This document shows positions 25,425 through 32,784 of a stretch of 33,205 nucleotides of DNA, piece after piece; position 1 is the first letter of the stretch; every line of letters starts with the position of its first letter. The stretch comes from Nonomuraea turkmeniaca (GTDB taxonomy: Bacteria > Actinomycetota > Actinomycetes > Streptosporangiales > Streptosporangiaceae), in contig NZ_VCKY01000116.1 in NCBI RefSeq assembly GCF_005889735.1, forward strand, positions 1-33,205, read 5' to 3'. The notes beneath the pieces are model-generated. The model saw only the letters and a list, made by a program, of their open reading frames with translations, was not told the DNA's origin and ran no database searches. A program made the position numbers and the translations under genes.

Positions 25425-26795
25425 ATGAACAAGAAATGGCTCTCTGCGGCGGCCAAGCTCGCCGCCGCGACCGTGCTCGCAAGCGTGCTGGCGGCCTGCT
25501 CCGCCGGCGGGGGAGGGGGCACGAACACCGCGAGCGGCAGCGGCGCGAGCAACTGCACGAACACGATCCCCAAGAAGAATCTGCCGGTCGTGACGATGTG
25601 GGGCTGGTACCCCAACATGCAGCTCGTCGTCGACAACTTCAACAAGCAGAACGGCGAGGTGCAGGTCTGCTGGACCAACGTCGGCCAGGGCAGTGACGAG
25701 TACGACAAGTTCCAGACGGCCATCTCGGCTGGGACCGGCGCACCCGACGTGATCATGATCGAGATGGACCGGATCCCGACCTTCCAGATCCAGAACGCGC
25801 TCGTCGACATCAAGAAGTATGGCTTCGACGCGGTCAAGGCGGACTACAGCGAGGGCGCGTGGAAGGACGTCTCGGTCGGTGACGCGGTCTACGGCGTGCC
25901 GGTCGACGGCGGCCCGATGGCGATGATCTATCGGAAGGACATCTTCGAGAAGTACGACATCACGCCGCCGAAGACGTGGGCCGAGTACGAGCAGGCGGCC
26001 CAGAAGATCAAGGACGCGGGTGGTCCGGCGTTCGGCGACTTCGCCGCGAACGTGTCGGCCCTCACGATGGCGCTGCAGATCCAGAAGGGCGCGGCCCCGT
26101 TCACCTACGACCCGGCGCAACAGAGCTCGGTCGGCGTCAAGCTGAACGACCAGGGTTCCAAGGACGTGCTCGACTACTGGGGGCGCCTGGCGAAGAACGG
26201 GCTGGTCGGGACGCAGGACCAGTTCACCCCGGAGTACATCTCCGGGGTGATCAACGGCAAGTACGCGACGTACATCTCGGCGGCCTGGGCACCCGGCTAC
26301 CTCACCGGTGCCGGCGTCGGCAAGGGTGAGGACACCGGCAAGTTCGCGGTGGCCCCGCTCCCGCAGTGGGATGCCGACCACCCGGTGCAGGTGAACTGGG
26401 GCGGGTCAGCCTTCTCCGTGACAAGCCAGGCGAAGAACCCCGAACTCGCGGCGAAGGTCGCGTACGGCCTCTACGCCGACAAGGAGTCGCTCACCGACGG
26501 CTGGACCAACCAGATCATCTTCCCGCTGAACCTGAAGGCGCTCAACGACCCCGAATTCGTGAACTTGAAGGTCGCGTTCTTCGACGGCCAGCAGGCGAAC
26601 AAGGAGGTCTACGTGCCTGCGGCGAACGCCTACAAGGGCGTCACCTACAGCCCGTTCGGCCAGTACTACTTCGACGCCATGACGAAGCAGGTCAGTGCGC
26701 TCATCGAGGGCTCCGTCACCGGAGCGCAGGCCGCCGATCGGCTTCAGGAGGACGTGGCGAAGTACGCCAAAGAGCAGGGCTTCACCGTTCAGTGA
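25425..26795 (+). CDS. Extracellular sugar-binding lipoprotein of the second CUT1 ABC transporter
   Basis: A 456-residue solute-binding protein. I prefer ATG 25425 (MNKKWLSAAA), with AAGGGA at a good distance; ATG 25419 is only a few bases from that site, and a GTG at 25395 is unsupported. The lipobox LAAC gives the lipidated cysteine at residue 25, then a Gly/Ser-rich linker and two extra cysteines (NCTN, QVCWTN). The core reads PVVTMWGWYPN, GAPDVIMIEMDRIPTFQ and PVDGGPMAMIYRKD, as in CUT1 oligosaccharide binders. It heads an SBP-permease-permease operon. The ligand is unknown; arabino- or xylo-oligosaccharide is likely from context. A stem-loop follows the stop. Confidence 0.9.
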   Translation: MNKKWLSAAAKLAAATVLASVLAACSAGGGGGTNTASGSGASNCTNTIPKKNLPVVTMWGWYPNMQLVVDNFNKQNGEVQVCWTNVGQGSDEYDKFQTAISAGTGAPDVIMIEMDRIPTFQIQNALVDIKKYGFDAVKADYSEGAWKDVSVGDAVYGVPVDGGPMAMIYRKDIFEKYDITPPKTWAEYEQAAQKIKDAGGPAFGDFAANVSALTMALQIQKGAAPFTYDPAQQSSVGVKLNDQGSKDVLDYWGRLAKNGLVGTQDQFTPEYISGVINGKYATYISAAWAPGYLTGAGVGKGEDTGKFAVAPLPQWDADHPVQVNWGGSAFSVTSQAKNPELAAKVAYGLYADKESLTDGWTNQIIFPLNLKALNDPEFVNLKVAFFDGQQANKEVYVPAANAYKGVTYSPFGQYYFDAMTKQVSALIEGSVTGAQAADRLQEDVAKYAKEQGFTVQ

Positions 26796-26802
26796 CGTCA
26801 AC

Positions 26803-26833
26803 GATGGGCCGTCCTCGACCAGGGCGGCCCATC
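26803..26833 (+). terminator. Stem-loop between second SBP and permease genes
   Basis: GATGGGCCGTCC (26803-26814) pairs with GGGCGGCCCATC (26822-26833): 12 pairs with one G-U, 7-base loop. It starts eight bases after the SBP stop, in the same place as the structure in the first ABC operon, so partial termination or mRNA protection is likely. Confidence 0.65.
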
Positions 26834-26876
26834 CGCAATCCCCAGCATAGAGATCTCGGAGTCCAGGTTGACCCTC

Positions 26877-27809
26877 ATGATCGAGAAGAGTGCGCCACGC
26901 ACCCAAGAGAAAACGCACAAGATCCGCGGCAAGGTGCGCCTCCGTGAGCATCTGATGGGGTGGCTCTTCGTCGGGCCATTCGGGATCGTCTTCCTGGCGT
27001 TGCTCATCGCGCCGCTCGCGTACGCGTTGTACCTCAGCCTCTTCCAGAAGAAGCTGATCGGCGGCACCAGCTTCGTCTTCCTCGACAATTATGTGAAGGC
27101 GTTCACCGACCCGAGCTTTCTTTCCGGGTCATGGTTCGTCATCCGCTTCTCGCTGGTCTCCATCCCGCTGCAGATCATCGTCGCCCTCGCGCTGGCCCTG
27201 ATCCTGGATGCCGTGACCTCTATGTTCACCCGCTTCTCCCGCCTCATGATCTTTCTTCCCTACGCGATTCCCACGGTCATCGGGGCCGTCATGTGGGGGT
27301 TTCTGTACAGCAAGAGCTTCGGGCCGCTCTCCGACATCTTCGGCTTGCTCGGCACCGCCCCGCCTGATTTCCTCGGCAGCAACCTGATCTTCTACGGTCT
27401 GGTCAACGTCGTCACCTGGCAGTGGGCCGGTTACTACATGATCATCCTGTACGCGGCGCTCCAGGGCATCGACCCGGCCCTTTACGAGGCCGCCCGCATG
27501 GACGGCGCCGGCAAATGGCAGGTCGCGCTTCGGATCAAAATCCCGCTGATCGCTCCTGCGCTGCTCCTGATCCTGGTCTTCTCGCTCATCGGCACCCTGC
27601 AATTCTTCAACGAACCGCAGATTCTGCGATCCCTCGCGGCCGGCACGATCGGACCGGACTTCACTCCCAACATGTACGCATATCAGCAGGCATTCGCACT
27701 CGCGAACTTCAACTACGGATCGGCGATCTCCTTCGCGCTCGGCGGGATCGTCTTCGTCGGCGTCTACGCCTTCCTGTTCTTCACCCGCAAGCGGAGGAGC
27801 TTCCTGTGA
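26877..27809 (+). CDS. Sugar ABC transporter permease, MalF type (second operon)
   Basis: A 310-residue CUT1 permease with about six membrane helices. The start is either ATG 26877 (MIEKSAPRTQ) or TTG 26868, which has GGAG six bases upstream; the three-residue difference does not matter for function. The EAA loop reads YEAARMDGAGKWQVALRIKI. FFNEPQIL and FTPNMYAYQQAFA are close to the equivalent segments of the first operon's MalF-type protein, so the two operons are paralogous. The stop overlaps the next gene's start as GTGA. Confidence 0.9.
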   Translation: MIEKSAPRTQEKTHKIRGKVRLREHLMGWLFVGPFGIVFLALLIAPLAYALYLSLFQKKLIGGTSFVFLDNYVKAFTDPSFLSGSWFVIRFSLVSIPLQIIVALALALILDAVTSMFTRFSRLMIFLPYAIPTVIGAVMWGFLYSKSFGPLSDIFGLLGTAPPDFLGSNLIFYGLVNVVTWQWAGYYMIILYAALQGIDPALYEAARMDGAGKWQVALRIKIPLIAPALLLILVFSLIGTLQFFNEPQILRSLAAGTIGPDFTPNMYAYQQAFALANFNYGSAISFALGGIVFVGVYAFLFFTRKRRSFL

Positions 27810-28690
27810 CAAGTGACCGCTCCAAAGCCGGCGCCCGCCGCCGGCCACAACGCCACCTCCCCCTGCAGGTGCTCGTCGGCTTCCTGGTCGTGTACTTCCT
27901 CGTGCCGTTCTGGTGGGTCATCGTCAACAGCTCCAAGGACGCCCCCGGCCTGTTCGGCGGCGGCAACACCCTGTGGTTCGCCGAGCGGATCGACTACTTC
28001 GGCAACCTCGAGCAGCTGTTCACCTATGACAATGGGATCTACGGCAGATGGATCCTCAACTCGACGCTGTACGCGCTCGCGGGCGGCGTCGGGGCCACGG
28101 TCCTGGCCGTCATGGCCGGCTACGGATTCGCCAAGTACCGATTCGCCGCCAGGCGCTTCAGCTTCTCACTCGTGCTCGGCGCGTTGATGGTGCCGGCGAC
28201 GGCCCTGGTGATCCCCACCTTCATGATGTTCTCCGAGTTCGGCCTGACCAACACGATCTGGGCGGTGATCCTCCCGTCACTGCTCAACCCGTTCGGCGTC
28301 TACCTGATGCACGTCTACGCGCGGGACGCGGTTCCCGACGAGATCCTGGACGCGGCGCGGGCCGACGGTGCGGGTGAGATACGGACGTTCCTCCAGGTCG
28401 CGTTCCCCCTGATGCGGCCGGCGGTGGTCACGGTGCTGCTGCTGTCTGCGGTGGCGTCCTGGAACAACTACTTCCTGCCTCTCGCCATGCTCTCCGACAA
28501 CCGCCTCTTCCCCGTCACCGTCGGACTGGGCCTCTGGCAGGGAATCGCCTCGGCGAACAACGCGGGCAGCACCTCCCTCTGGAGCCTCATCATCATGGGC
28601 GCGCTCGTGTCGGTCATTCCCCTCGTCATCGCCTTCTTCACGCTTCAGCGGCACTGGCGCGGAGGGCTGTCCGTCGGTGGCCTGAGATAG
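27806..28690 (+). CDS. Sugar ABC transporter permease, MalG type (second operon)
   Basis: A 294-residue CUT1 permease. GTG at 27806 overlaps the previous stop by four bases and has GGAGGAG six bases upstream, so translation is coupled. About six membrane segments; the EAA loop is seen as LDAARADGAGEIRTFLQV followed by FPLMRP. Further marks are SWNNYFLPLAML and the C-terminal FFTLQRHWRGGLSVGG. No ATPase gene follows; an MsiK-like shared ATPase elsewhere in the genome must energise it. No clear terminator is seen after the stop. Confidence 0.92.
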   Translation: MTSDRSKAGARRRPQRHLPLQVLVGFLVVYFLVPFWWVIVNSSKDAPGLFGGGNTLWFAERIDYFGNLEQLFTYDNGIYGRWILNSTLYALAGGVGATVLAVMAGYGFAKYRFAARRFSFSLVLGALMVPATALVIPTFMMFSEFGLTNTIWAVILPSLLNPFGVYLMHVYARDAVPDEILDAARADGAGEIRTFLQVAFPLMRPAVVTVLLLSAVASWNNYFLPLAMLSDNRLFPVTVGLGLWQGIASANNAGSTSLWSLIIMGALVSVIPLVIAFFTLQRHWRGGLSVGGLR

Positions 28691-28724
28691 GCGGGGGTCC
28701 ATACCTAGCGCTGGCATGCCATGA

Positions 28725-29330
28725 GGTGCAGGATCCATGGTGCGGCGCCACGTGCCATGATCAACTCATGGACGGCCGTGCTCGGTGCGTGCTCGTACGC
28801 CCCGTTAGATGCCGTCAGGACCCGACACTGGGGGACACGCAGAGCCACGCATCGCTGCACGGCGGTCCAGCTGACCGGGTCCAGAGGCGTGGGGGCGCTG
28901 GCCGAGACGAATGCCGAGCAGCGCCTCGTGCGGGTGGCCACCCGGGTCGATGATCCACCGCTGGAAGAGGCGTCGCTCGCCGGGGCCGGTTCTTGGGCTG
29001 AGCGGCCAGGAACGTCTCGACATCGTGCACGTCGAGACGTGCACAGTCCGGCTCTCCGCGCGCGCAGACATGTCGGGCCAGGTCGCGCAGAGTGGACAGA
29101 TTGATGTCGAGGGTGACGTCGGTGCGGGGGCGTGTCCCGCCCCCGGCGAGAGGCCGTTCTTGGGTGCGCAGCAGGAAGGCGTTGAACGCCTCCGTCGCGC
29201 GCCGCAACGGCTCGGGGACGGCGTCGATCCGGCGGCGACGGCGTCCGGCCGCCGGCCGCTCGGCGTGGTCTGTGGTCAGTGCCCAGACCACGTTCGGTGA
29301 AGAAGATCTCCAGCCCTCGCGTCGGTGGCC
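28725..29330 (-). pseudogene. Broken tyrosine-recombinase/site-specific integrase gene
   Basis: On the minus strand one frame gives an integrase-like N-terminal SAM domain (IDAVPEPLRRATEAFNAFLL, then INLSTLRDLARHV and LDVHDVETFLAAQPK). A second frame continues ERRLFQRWIIDP and HPHEALLG, joined directly to IRLGQRP. A third gives TPLDPVSWTAVQRCVALR and degenerate sequence after it. At least two frameshifts and two internal deletions are needed to join them, and the C-terminal HxxR and Tyr catalytic motifs are not recognisable. It cannot encode an active recombinase. I found no tRNA or att duplication near it. Confidence 0.65.
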
Positions 29331-29439
29331 CCATCGAGCGGCCAGGCTGGTGGGCCTGCTCCAGTAAGGCTTGGGGTGGTTAGGGTGTTCGTCGACCAAG
29401 AGCTGTCCCAGCTGGCCAATCAGACCGCAGGCCGGGCCG

Positions 29440-29690
29440 GAGAATGACGGCGGCCGGGTGGCCGATCAGCTCGCCGAGCCAGGCCCCGGCGAGACCTCCT
29501 GCGTCAGCCTGGTCTGGGCCGTCCTCGATCGCGCCGCCCTCGGCCGGCGCGGCTTCATCAGCACCAGCAAGGGCCTGCGCATCCTGCAAGACCTGCGCCG
29601 AGCACTACTCCGTCCGCCTGCCCAGCTCCACCCAGCCAACGAGCCGGCCTTGGCCCCCCGCAACCGATGCCGCCTAAGATCAACCTATGG
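29440..29690 (+). pseudogene. Unidentified coding relic, perhaps a transposase C-terminus
   Basis: The frame with strong third-position G/C reads VADQLAEPGPGETSCVSLVW, then LGRRGFISTSKGLRILQDLR and RALLRPP. It has no credible start upstream, and codon bias fades after about 29690. The WAVL plus LRxLQDLRRxL pattern reminds me of the tail of some mutator-type transposases, but I cannot confirm this. It lies just upstream of the broken integrase, on the opposite strand. Confidence 0.35.
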
Positions 29691-30004
29691 CACCCACCTC
29701 CTCGAGCCTTTTGCACCGCTCCGAGGACGCGACGCGAACGATCTTGACGCGAGACAAGCAGCGTTGATCGTCATAGCTTCGAGGAAGAGCATGGCGAGGG
29801 CGACATCGGTTTGTGAAAGGATCACGTAACCCCACCTGAAGGGGGTTCGATGGCGGCTGCCGAAGCCCCGAACAACACCGCAGGCTCGGGGATCACGGCG
29901 ATTCTGTGAGCTCGCTGATGCCGTCGGATCGCTCGTGACGACTGGGCCTTGTCCCCTCGGGACGCGGGCGGGGGGTGAGGACGTCTTCTGATTTTCTGCG
30001 GGGA

Positions 30005-30010
30005 TGTCGA
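30005..30010 (+). promoter_or_regulatory. Candidate ECF42-type -35 element TGTCGA
   Basis: TGTCGA lies 74 bases before the first gene of the DUF6069-YCII-sigma-SRPBCC operon, with CGTGG about 17 bases downstream as a possible -10. From memory, ECF42 sigma factors use a TGTCGA -35 box, which would make this operon autoregulated. A six-base match alone is weak. Confidence 0.35.
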
Positions 30011-30083
30011 TTGGCGTCGAGCCGGTTCGTGGTCAAAGTGAGAGGCCGGCAACGGGCCGGTCGCCACTCACCGGAGGTCCACG

Positions 30084-30491
30084 ATGTCCGTCTCCACTAC
30101 CAACACCACCACCGGTCCCGCGAAGCCACTGATTCTCGGTGGGCTGACCGCCGCGGTCGTCGCAGCCGCGGCGACGGCGACTGTTGCCGCGGCGGGGGAG
30201 TTCGCCGGGATCAGCCTCGTTGTCGGCGGTGCGCCGATCCCGGTGTCCGGGTTCGCCGTGCTGACCGTCATCTTCTCCGTGGTGGGCCTGGTGCTGGCCC
30301 TGGTGCTGGCTCGCTCGGCTCGCCGTCCGCGCACCGCGTTCGTCCGCACCACGATCATGCTCACCGCGTTGTCACTGGTACCGGATGTGCTCGCCGGCGC
30401 GTCCGCGGCCACGAAGGTGCTGCTGATGGTGACGCACGTGGTCGCCGCCGCGATCGTGATCCCGGCCATCGCCCGCCGCCTGACCGCCTGA
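30084..30491 (+). CDS. DUF6069-like four-helix membrane protein
   Basis: A 135-residue integral membrane protein. ATG at 30084 follows GGAGG at a good distance. Four hydrophobic segments are visible: about 18-40, 50-75 (FAVLTVIFSVVGLVLALVLA), 88-104 and 110-130. It has no signal peptide and no catalytic motif. This family, seen in actinomycetes as DUF6069, has no assigned function. It is the first gene of a four-gene operon with a YCII protein and an ECF42-type sigma factor, 28 bases before the former, so it is probably a target or partner of that sigma factor. Confidence 0.8.
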   Translation: MSVSTTNTTTGPAKPLILGGLTAAVVAAAATATVAAAGEFAGISLVVGGAPIPVSGFAVLTVIFSVVGLVLALVLARSARRPRTAFVRTTIMLTALSLVPDVLAGASAATKVLLMVTHVVAAAIVIPAIARRLTA

Positions 30492-30519
30492 CCGCCTGAT
30501 CCTTTCCAAGGGGTTTGCC

Positions 30520-30876
30520 ATGAAGAAGTACCTGCTCGCCGTCCAGTTCGACGAGAGCGCGCCGTCGCCGTCCGAAGGGGAGATGCAGGAGCAGCAGGCC
30601 CGGACGGCCAAGGTCACCGCCGAGATGCAGTCCGCCGGTTCGTGGGTGTTCGTCGGCGGCCTGCTGCCTTCGCACGCCACCACGGTCGTGCGCCCCGGCA
30701 ACGGCACGACCACGATGACCGACGGCCCGTTCGCCGAGACGAAGGAGCAGCTCGGCGGGTTCTGGGTGATCCGGTGCGACGACCTGGACCAGGCGCTGGC
30801 CTGGGCCGAGAAGTGCGCGCTGGCCTGCGGGGCCCCGATCGAGGTACGCCCGTTCGAAGACGCGCAGTGGACATGA
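30520..30876 (+). CDS. YCII/DGPF-domain protein associated with an ECF42 sigma factor
   Basis: A 118-residue cytoplasmic protein of the YCII-related superfamily. ATG at 30520 follows AAGGGG. The defining motif is DGPFAETKEQLGGFWVI starting at residue 68, with the MKKYLLAVQF beta strand at the start and the C-terminal EVRPFED. DGPF proteins almost always lie beside ECF42 sigma factors; their biochemical role is not established. The stop overlaps the sigma gene's start as ATGA. Confidence 0.9.
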   Translation: MKKYLLAVQFDESAPSPSEGEMQEQQARTAKVTAEMQSAGSWVFVGGLLPSHATTVVRPGNGTTTMTDGPFAETKEQLGGFWVIRCDDLDQALAWAEKCALACGAPIEVRPFEDAQWT

Positions 30877-32108
30877 GCACGGATCGATCTGGACAGCTGG
30901 ATCTGGACAGCGTTTACCGGGCCGAATACGGCCGGTGCGTGGCCACGCTGACGCGCCTGCTCGGTGACATCACCCTCGCCGAGGAGGCCGTGCAGGACGC
31001 CTTCGCAGTGGCCGTGCAGAAGTGGCACGAGGCGCCGCCGCCCAATCCCGGCGCGTGGATCGTGACCACCGCCCGCAACCGGGCGATCGACCGCCTGCGC
31101 CGGGAATCCACCCGCGAGGCCCGCCACGCCCAAGCGCTGCTGCTGCACCAAGGCGACGAGCCAGAGGAGGTGGGAGCGGTGCGCGACGACCAGCTCCGCA
31201 TGATCTTCACCTGCTGCCACCCGGCGCTCTCGCCGCTCGCGCAGACCGCGCTCACCCTGCGCCTGCTCGGCGGGCTGGAGGTGGCACAGATCGCGCGGGC
31301 CTACCTGGTGCCGGAGGCGACCGTCGCCCAGCGGATCGTCCGCGCCAAGAAGAAGATCCGCGACGCCGGCATCCCCTACCGGGTGCCGGACGCCGCCGAG
31401 CTCCCCGATCGGCTGACCTCGGTGCTCACCGTGCTCTACCTGGTCTTCAACGAGGGATACACCTCCACGTCCGGAGAGCTGCTACGGACGGACCTGTGCC
31501 TGGAGGCGGTCCGCCTGGCCAGGGCGCTCGCCGAGCTGATGCCTGATGAGCCGGAGGTGATCGGCCTGCTGGCGCTGCTCCTGCTCACCGAAGCCCGGCG
31601 GCCGGCGCGGGTGGGGCCTTCGGGTGAGCTGGTGGTGCTCGCCGAGCAGGACCGGTCGCTGTGGAACCGGGAGCTGATCGCCGAGGGACATGACCTGGTA
31701 CGCCGCTGCCTGCGCCGTGCTCGACCGGGGCCCTACCAGCTGCAGGCCGCGATCAACGCCGTACACACCGACGGGCCGGCCACCGACTGGGCGCAGGTGC
31801 TGGCGCTGTATGACCAGCTGCTGCAGCACACCCCGACCCCGATCGTGGCACTCAACCGCGCGGTCGCCGTCGCCGAGGTGCACGGACCGGCGCCGGCGCT
31901 GGCCACCATCGACGAACTGGACCTGCCCGGCTACCACCTTCTGCCCGCGACCCGCGCGGACCTGCTCACCCGCCTCGGTCGCACCACCGATGCCATCGCC
32001 GCCTACGACGAGGCCATCACCCTGGCCACCAACGACACCCAACGAACCTTCCTGCAGACGCGACGGGCGCGTCTAGGGCGGGAGGCCCGAGATGACAAGG
32101 AGCGATGA
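30873..32108 (+). CDS. ECF42-family RNA polymerase sigma factor with long C-terminal TPR-like extension
   Basis: A 411-residue sigma factor. ATG at 30873 overlaps the DGPF gene's stop by four bases (ATGA), implying coupled translation. Sigma region 2 (about 10-80) shows YRAEYGRCVATLTRLLGDI, AEEAVQDAF and the PGAWIVTTARNRAIDRLRR segment. Region 4 (about 110-170) shows FTCCHPALSPLAQTALTLRL and EATVAQRIVRAKKKI. The remaining 240 residues form the ECF42 extension (FNEGYTSTSG, ALNRAVAVAEVHGPAPALA, YHLLPATRADLLTRLGRT), predicted helical and TPR-like, needed for activity in studied members. No anti-sigma gene adjoins. Its 3' end carries an 18-base duplication shared with the next gene's start. Confidence 0.92.
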   Translation: MSTDRSGQLDLDSVYRAEYGRCVATLTRLLGDITLAEEAVQDAFAVAVQKWHEAPPPNPGAWIVTTARNRAIDRLRRESTREARHAQALLLHQGDEPEEVGAVRDDQLRMIFTCCHPALSPLAQTALTLRLLGGLEVAQIARAYLVPEATVAQRIVRAKKKIRDAGIPYRVPDAAELPDRLTSVLTVLYLVFNEGYTSTSGELLRTDLCLEAVRLARALAELMPDEPEVIGLLALLLLTEARRPARVGPSGELVVLAEQDRSLWNRELIAEGHDLVRRCLRRARPGPYQLQAAINAVHTDGPATDWAQVLALYDQLLQHTPTPIVALNRAVAVAEVHGPAPALATIDELDLPGYHLLPATRADLLTRLGRTTDAIAAYDEAITLATNDTQRTFLQTRRARLGREARDDKER

Positions 32109-32121
32109 GATGACAAGGAGC
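32091..32121 (+). repeat. 18-base tandem duplication at the sigma/SRPBCC junction
   Basis: GATGACAAGGAGC occurs at 32091-32103 and again at 32109-32121. The repeated unit contains an ATG and an AAGGAG, so the SRPBCC gene has two equally plausible start/ribosome-binding-site pairs, one of them inside the sigma gene. Confidence 0.85.
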
Positions 32122-32607
32122 ACGCACACCGTGGACCAGGAGAACGTGAGCGCCACCCTGACTGTCGCCGTGCCCGCCGCGCGGGTGTTCGCGGTGCTGG
32201 CGGACCCGACGACCCATCCGGCGATCGATGGCACCGGCTGGGTTCAGGAATCTGTCTACCGGGCGCCGCTGACCGAGGTGGGGCAGATTTTCCGGATGGA
32301 CATGTATCACGCCAACCATCCAGACGGTGACTACCAGGTGGTCAACAAGGTCGAGGTGCTCGACCCGCCGCGCGCCATCGGCTGGCTGACGGGGTATGAC
32401 AAGGGCGACGGTCACCTGGAGTTCGGCGGCTGGACCTGGCGTTACGACCTCGCGCCGCTCGGTCCGTCCGAGACTGAGGTCACGCTCACCTACGACTGGT
32501 CGGCGGTGCCGCAGTCCATCCGGGAGTACATCCAGTTCCCGCCGTTCGGCCCTGAGCATCTCATCAACTCGCTGCACCACCTGGCCGAGCTTGTCTCCGG
32601 CAGGTGA
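32110..32607 (+). CDS. SRPBCC (START/Bet v1-like) family protein
   Basis: A 165-residue cytoplasmic protein. I start at ATG 32110, seven bases after AAGGAG; ATG 32092, six bases after GGAGG and inside the sigma gene, adds MTRSDE and is also possible because of an 18-base duplication. The fold pattern is that of polyketide-cyclase/AHSA-like proteins: SATLTVAVPAARVFAVLADP, then PAIDGTGWVQE, VVNKVEVLDPPRAIGWLTGY, WTWRYDLAPLG and a C-terminal helix ending HHLAELVSGR. Such proteins bind small hydrophobic ligands; no catalytic residue can be assigned. Genes for SRPBCC proteins often accompany ECF41/42-type sigma factors. Last gene of the operon. Confidence 0.85.
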   Translation: MTRSTHTVDQENVSATLTVAVPAARVFAVLADPTTHPAIDGTGWVQESVYRAPLTEVGQIFRMDMYHANHPDGDYQVVNKVEVLDPPRAIGWLTGYDKGDGHLEFGGWTWRYDLAPLGPSETEVTLTYDWSAVPQSIREYIQFPPFGPEHLINSLHHLAELVSGR

Positions 32608-32631
32608 TGTCGTCGACCAAGATGACCATCA

Positions 32632-32784
32632 GTACAACATCGTGCCTCCTGGAAGGGGAAGAGGCTTCTTCCCGCCCGCCGAGTCTCGCTGTGGTTTCCC
32701 GGCGGCAACTGGGGCGGCTACTGGGGCAGGCAAGGCCCCGTGTCGGCGTACAGGCTCAAGTGCAGAGGTGCGTACGAGTATTCG
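32632..32784 (+). pseudogene. Truncated coding relic ending at the insertion sequence
   Basis: After a stop at 32623-32625, the frame from 32632 reads VQHRASWKGKRLLPARRV, then SLWFPGGNWGGYWGRQGP and VSAYRLKCRGAYEYS, with strong third-position G/C bias (most codons from 32690 to 32784). It has no start codon or ribosome binding site, and it reaches the probable IS end at about 32784. The protein is not recognised; it is rich in Trp, Gly and Arg. I read it as the middle of a gene cut by the element. Confidence 0.35.

Larger units (their letters stand above)
28691..30083. other. Scar region with mobile-element relics
   Basis: This 1.39-kb stretch between the sugar transporter and the sigma-factor operon holds no intact gene. 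It contains a broken recombinase on the minus strand (28725-29330), a G/C3-biased coding fragment on the plus strand (about 29440-29690), a small AACCCC/GGGGTT hairpin (29828-29847) and a TGTCGA element (30005-30010) before the next operon. Confidence 0.7.

Noticed and set aside
28691..28820. Cluster of CCATG/CATGG words after the last permease, considered as an att site or operator
   Set aside because: No second copy and no consistent symmetry; it lies in decayed integrase sequence.
29828..29890. AACCCC/GGGGTT hairpin and CCCCGA/TCGGGG pair in the scar region
   Set aside because: Short stems with no adjoining gene end; I cannot support a terminator or RNA gene here.
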